From contig JAZQFJ010000003.1 of NCBI GenBank assembly GCA_045539475.1, positions 1 to 64,000 of the forward strand: a DNA stretch of 64,000 nt. The letters are read 5' to 3'. A model generated the notes under the pieces. It saw only the letters and a program-made list of their open reading frames with translations, was not told where the DNA came from and made no database searches. This stretch comes from SIG480 sp045539475 (GTDB taxonomy: Bacteria; Bacillota; Clostridia; Oscillospirales; JAAYXM01). How positions within the stretch are numbered: the stretch's first letter is position 1; each line of letters begins with the position of its first letter. Position numbers and translations under genes: made by a program. This document shows, one piece after another, positions 61,369 through 64,000 of the stretch.

Positions 61369-61401
61369 ACCGCCTGTACAAGTATAATTTGCACAGGCGG
61401 G
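61369..61401 (-). terminator. Terminator of the azlCD operon
   Basis: CCCGCCTGT...ACAGGCGG followed by TTTTTATG on the minus strand, 4 nt past the azlD stop. Confidence 0.8.
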
Positions 61402-61404
61402 AAG

Positions 61405-61716
61405 TTACATCATCTTCATTATCCATTCCGTGCAGAATACCACAGCGCAGGACAGCGCCGCGACGGTGAGAAGACTTTTGCCGCGCAGAGCAAGCGCCAC
61501 TGCCGCCACAAAGCCGATTGCGGCAGAAGCGGGCGATGACGTTGAATAAAAAATTGCAGGAACCGTCATAACCGCAAGCACGGTATACGGTATGTAATAC
61601 AAAAATGAAATGATAAAACGGTTTTGAATTTTCTTTTTAATAAGCACAAGCGGAAGCATCCTTATAAGATACGTTATCCCCGCCATAACCGCAAGATATA
61701 TCCAGTAACTATGCAT
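61405..61716 (-). CDS. azlD: AzlD family branched-chain amino acid export subunit
   Basis: 103-residue membrane protein with four helices and the GITYLIRMLPLVL motif at the start. It forms the small subunit of an AzlCD-type exporter. Its start overlaps the azlC stop by 8 nt. Confidence 0.9.
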   Translation of the reverse strand: MHSYWIYLAVMAGITYLIRMLPLVLIKKKIQNRFIISFLYYIPYTVLAVMTVPAIFYSTSSPASAAIGFVAAVALALRGKSLLTVAALSCAVVFCTEWIMKMM

Positions 61717-62428
61717 TCTCGCCGCCCTCCTCTATGTTGACCGGAGCGAGTACAGCAAACAACGCGCTTGCCACTACGGCGCAGATGATAACCGTGAACC
61801 CGGACGGCACCTCTTTAAGATACGGAAAATACTTAAACGCACAGGATAGCGCAACAGCGAACAGCACGCACACAAGGCAACGTCTGTTCACCTTCATCAC
61901 GGGAACAACTATCGCAACAAACATTCCGTAAATCGCAATGCCGAGTGCAGAAACCACAGCCGCAGGAAGAATATTTCCCGCCGCCGCACCAATGAGCGTG
62001 CCGATGCTCCAACCAAGATACGGCATAAGAATAAGTCCGTACATATATTTTCGTCCGACTGTGCCGGTCTTTTCGCTCGCAACCGCAAAAACCTCATCTG
62101 TGTTTACAAATGAGATTAAAAACCTGTCCGGCAAACATATGCTCTCGCCCAGCTTCTGCGAGAGCGAAACCGACATCAGCGCATATCGCAGATTTATCAC
62201 AATCTGCGACACTGCAAGCTCTATTAGCGTTCCACCCGTGACCATTATCGGCACAGCAGCAAGCTGCCCTGCGCTTGTTACATTCGTCATTGAAATGACA
62301 ACTGCTTCAAAAACAGAAAGACCTCTCTCAACGGCGAATATGCCAAACGCAAAAGCAACGGAGAGGTATCCGAGGCATATCGGCATTCCGTCCGCTATTC
62401 CCTTTGTAAATTTGTTGTGTTCAATCAT
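61709..62428 (-). CDS. azlC: AzlC family branched-chain amino acid exporter
   Basis: 239-residue membrane protein with seven or eight helices and the family motifs GMPICLGYLSVAFAFG and NVTSAGQLAAVPIM. Exports branched-chain amino acids with AzlD. ATG overlaps the gtrA stop by 4 nt. Confidence 0.92.
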   Translation of the reverse strand: MIEHNKFTKGIADGMPICLGYLSVAFAFGIFAVERGLSVFEAVVISMTNVTSAGQLAAVPIMVTGGTLIELAVSQIVINLRYALMSVSLSQKLGESICLPDRFLISFVNTDEVFAVASEKTGTVGRKYMYGLILMPYLGWSIGTLIGAAAGNILPAAVVSALGIAIYGMFVAIVVPVMKVNRRCLVCVLFAVALSCAFKYFPYLKEVPSGFTVIICAVVASALFAVLAPVNIEEGGENA

Positions 62429-62841
62429 TTTTCCGCCTGCTTTTCCACTCTTGTATTTTCCTGATTTTTATAAATTATAAACTTGGAGAATAAAAACTCC
62501 GTTATGAAATTGAGAAGCATCGTTACAATCAAGATTATGTAATCATTAACCCCCGCGCTCTCTGCCAGATGCCCGCCCCAAGTTGAAAGAGGGGTAAAGA
62601 CAGCATAAAAGGCAAAAAGCTTCGTCATCGCCACAGGTATGTTTGCCGCAGACTTGAAAGTATACCGGCGGTTGAAGGTAAAATTCCATATTATCGACAA
62701 AATCAGAGAGACAAGATACCCCGGCCAGTAGCTCCAGCGAAAAACCTCGTTGAATACCGTGAATGAGCCGACCTGTATCACTCCCGCAGAAATTGAAAAC
62801 AGCGTGAATTTTATCATCTGCAAAACATTACTTTTATTCAT
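62425..62841 (-). CDS. GtrA-like membrane protein
   Basis: 138-residue protein with four helices and the GtrA motifs VSLILSIIWNFTFNRRYTFKS and LFSKFIIYKN at the end. GtrA proteins are thought to flip lipid-linked sugars for cell-surface polysaccharides. The first codons and the whole upstream region are a near copy of those of the DUF896 gene at 63172, which decides the start (ATG after AAAGGAATGGTTATAAAA). Confidence 0.88.
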   Translation of the reverse strand: MNKSNVLQMIKFTLFSISAGVIQVGSFTVFNEVFRWSYWPGYLVSLILSIIWNFTFNRRYTFKSAANIPVAMTKLFAFYAVFTPLSTWGGHLAESAGVNDYIILIVTMLLNFITEFLFSKFIIYKNQENTRVEKQAEK

Positions 62842-62974
62842 TTTTATAACCATTCCTTTCACTGCGTTGAAGGCACAAAAAAATATATTATAAAATCAAA
62901 ATGCATTGCATTTTGTACCATACCTCTTCACTCTTAACTTTTCCCTCTTACCTGTCTGAATTTATTCAGACTTT
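62839..62974. repeat. 136 bp direct repeat, copy 1 (upstream of gtrA-like gene)
   Basis: Nearly identical to 63170-63304 (a handful of substitutions). Contains, on the minus strand, an 18 bp palindrome (GTCTGAAT-AA-ATTCAGAC), a GTTAAGAGTGAAGAGG purine tract, a CAAAATGCA/TGCATTTTG hairpin and the ribosome site up to the start codon. Confidence 0.9.
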
Positions 62975-63172
62975 CTTCTCTACCTTTTTCTTGTTGCCTT
63001 TTTCATCAACCACATATACGTTGCTGAGTGCATTTTCCATTCCCTGACGGAATTTTGCAATATATTCCTTGCGAAGCTTTGCCTGTTCTTCCTTTTCTGC
63101 AGCAGTCAGCCCTTCGCCTTTTGATTTCTTCGCAAGCTCGTTTATCCTTGCAACAAGCTTATCAAATTCCAT
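62966..63172 (-). CDS. DUF896 (YnzC-like) small protein
   Basis: 68-residue protein, a three-helix YnzC/DUF896 domain (KLVARINELAKKSKGEGLTA; EEQAKLRKEYIAKFRQGMEN) with a basic end. The Bacillus homologue is LexA-regulated and of unclear function. Start 63172 by analogy with the repeated leader. Its stop codon TGA lies inside the palindrome of repeat copy 1. Confidence 0.9.
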   Translation of the reverse strand: MEFDKLVARINELAKKSKGEGLTAAEKEEQAKLRKEYIAKFRQGMENALSNVYVVDEKGNKKKVEKKV

Positions 63173-63304
63173 TTTTATAACCATTCCTTTCACTGTGTTC
63201 AAGGCACAAAAAAATATATAATAAAATCAAAATGCACTGCATTTTGTACCTTACCTCTTCACTCTTAACTTTTCCCTCTTACCTGTCTGAATTTATTCAG
63301 ACTT
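63170..63304. repeat. 135 bp direct repeat, copy 2 (upstream of DUF896 gene)
   Basis: Second copy of 62839-62974, again ending exactly at the start codon of the following gene. Confidence 0.9.
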
Positions 63305-63370
63305 CTGCTCCTCCCGAACACCTTTAGTTTATAATAAGAGTATACCACTTTTTTCCTGTCTGTGCAACAA

Positions 63371-63400
63371 AAAACACACAGATACGCTCCTGTGTGTTTT
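63371..63400 (-). terminator. Terminator of the aldo/keto reductase gene
   Basis: AAAACACACAG and CTGTGTGTTTT arms with T-runs on both sides, 13 nt past the stop at 63414. Confidence 0.8.
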
Positions 63401-63413
63401 TCCTTTTCGCTTT

Positions 63414-64000
63414 TTAAATTTCATCCTCGCCGAGGATTGCATCTATTTCGGAAAGCTCTTCACCGCTGAAATCCACGCGCTGTGTCATTCTGATATTTTC
63501 AATTATCTGCTCCGGTTTAGATGCGCCGATAAGCACACTCGTTATTCCGTCACGGCTGTACACCCACGAAAGCGCCATCTGAGCAAGCGTTTGACCGCGC
63601 CGCGCGGCTATCTCGTTGAGCTTCCGGAGCTTAATCAGAAGCGATGGCGAAATCGAGTTTTCATTTAAAAATCTGCCGTCTGTTTTCACGCGGCTGTCGC
63701 TTGGAATTCCGTTCAGATATCGCTCCGAAAGAAGACCTTGTGCAAGCGGGCTGAAGATAATCATGCCTTTTTTTCTCCGCCTTGCGCTACTAAGAATCCC
63801 GTTTTTTTCAACAGTTCTGTCAAGAATCGAATACCGATTCTGATTTATGACAAACGGACAGCGAAGCTCTTCTAATATATCTGCCGCTTTTTCCATCGTC
63901 TCACCGTCATAGTTTGAAAGCCCTGCATAAAGTGCTTTTCCACTCTTTACAATGCTATCCAAAGCCCACATTGTTTCATAAAGCGGAGTTTCGGGATCCG
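63414..64000 (-). CDS. Aldo/keto reductase, 3' part (cut by window edge)
   Basis: Open through the right edge; about 195 C-terminal residues visible. DPETPLYETMWALDSIVKSG, KALYAGLSNYDGETM, NQNRYSILDR and LAQMALSWVYSRDGITSVLI followed by GASKPEQIIENI match the YghZ/Kv-beta-like aldo/keto reductases (methylglyoxal or glyceraldehyde-3-phosphate reductases). The catalytic Tyr and the start lie outside the window. Confidence 0.92.
   Translation of the reverse strand, partial: DPETPLYETMWALDSIVKSGKALYAGLSNYDGETMEKAADILEELRCPFVINQNRYSILDRTVEKNGILSSARRRKKGMIIFSPLAQGLLSERYLNGIPSDSRVKTDGRFLNENSISPSLLIKLRKLNEIAARRGQTLAQMALSWVYSRDGITSVLIGASKPEQIIENIRMTQRVDFSGEELSEIDAILGEDEI

Noticed and set aside
1..64000. 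tRNA, rRNA, CRISPR arrays, transposases, phage integrases
   Set aside because: Checked the intergenic regions and predicted proteins; no convincing example of any was seen.

Overview
The window is a 64 kb chromosomal segment of a Gram-positive anaerobe, most likely class Clostridia and probably an Oscillospirales-like gut lineage. The evidence is: S-layer-homology (SLH) anchored surface proteins; a DnaD/DnaI-type primosome pair; MreC/MreD/PBP2, ZapA, RqcH, TrmK, YqeG, TepA and DUF1858 genes arranged as in Firmicutes; the electron-bifurcating NfnAB pair; AGGAGG ribosome binding sites; and near-consensus sigma-A promoters with 17 bp spacers. Base composition is moderate, with clearly AT-richer islands near 17.5-18.3 kb and 44.5-49.8 kb. 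I found no rRNA, tRNA or CRISPR.

Layout. 0.2-4.4 kb (minus): lipoprotein, D-Ala-D-Ala carboxypeptidase, helicase loader, DnaD protein. 4.5-5.1 kb: ferritin behind a promoter with a perfect palindromic operator. 5.2-21.9 kb: a polysaccharide-degradation locus containing a solute-binding lipoprotein, a 2-hydroxyacid dehydrogenase, a 2704-residue SLH-anchored heparinase II/III-like protein, an AraC regulator, an 830-residue secreted protein sharing modules with the giant protein, and a xylose-isomerase-like TIM barrel enzyme. A RelB/PIN toxin-antitoxin cassette sits inside it. Four copies of one 17 bp motif, two in each of the two divergent promoter regions, suggest that the AraC protein controls the whole locus. 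22-26 kb: NfnAB, DegV and a membrane-tethered XRE regulator. 26-35.7 kb (minus): tyrS, zapA, a U32 peptidase, dut, maf, mreC, mreD, PBP2, minD and mgsA. 36-44.3 kb: a DUF1016 nuclease, an acidic Cys-rich protein, efp, aroQ, yqeG, rqcH, nif3, trmK, a DUF1858 protein and tepA.

44.4-51.4 kb is the main accessory region. A mosaic 1353-residue SLH protein carries InlB-like, calcium-binding, von Willebrand A and C-terminal class-3-lipase domains. Its stop codon overlaps the start of a four-helix membrane protein, an effector/immunity-like arrangement. Decayed XRE fragments lie on both sides. Next to it is a tripartite hipBST kinase toxin module with a consensus promoter, a 17 bp inverted operator and an apparently leaderless hipB. 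51.4-64 kb (minus): a Na/phosphate symporter, a purine-nucleoside BMP-type ABC transporter with xanthine phosphoribosyltransferase, a lipoprotein, the YifB ATPase, AzlCD, GtrA, a DUF896 protein and an aldo/keto reductase cut by the window edge.

The best candidates for undescribed biology are the AraC-motif glycan regulon with its shared modules, and the SLH-VWA-lipase/membrane-protein pair. Family assignments come from motif reading alone; no database search was run.
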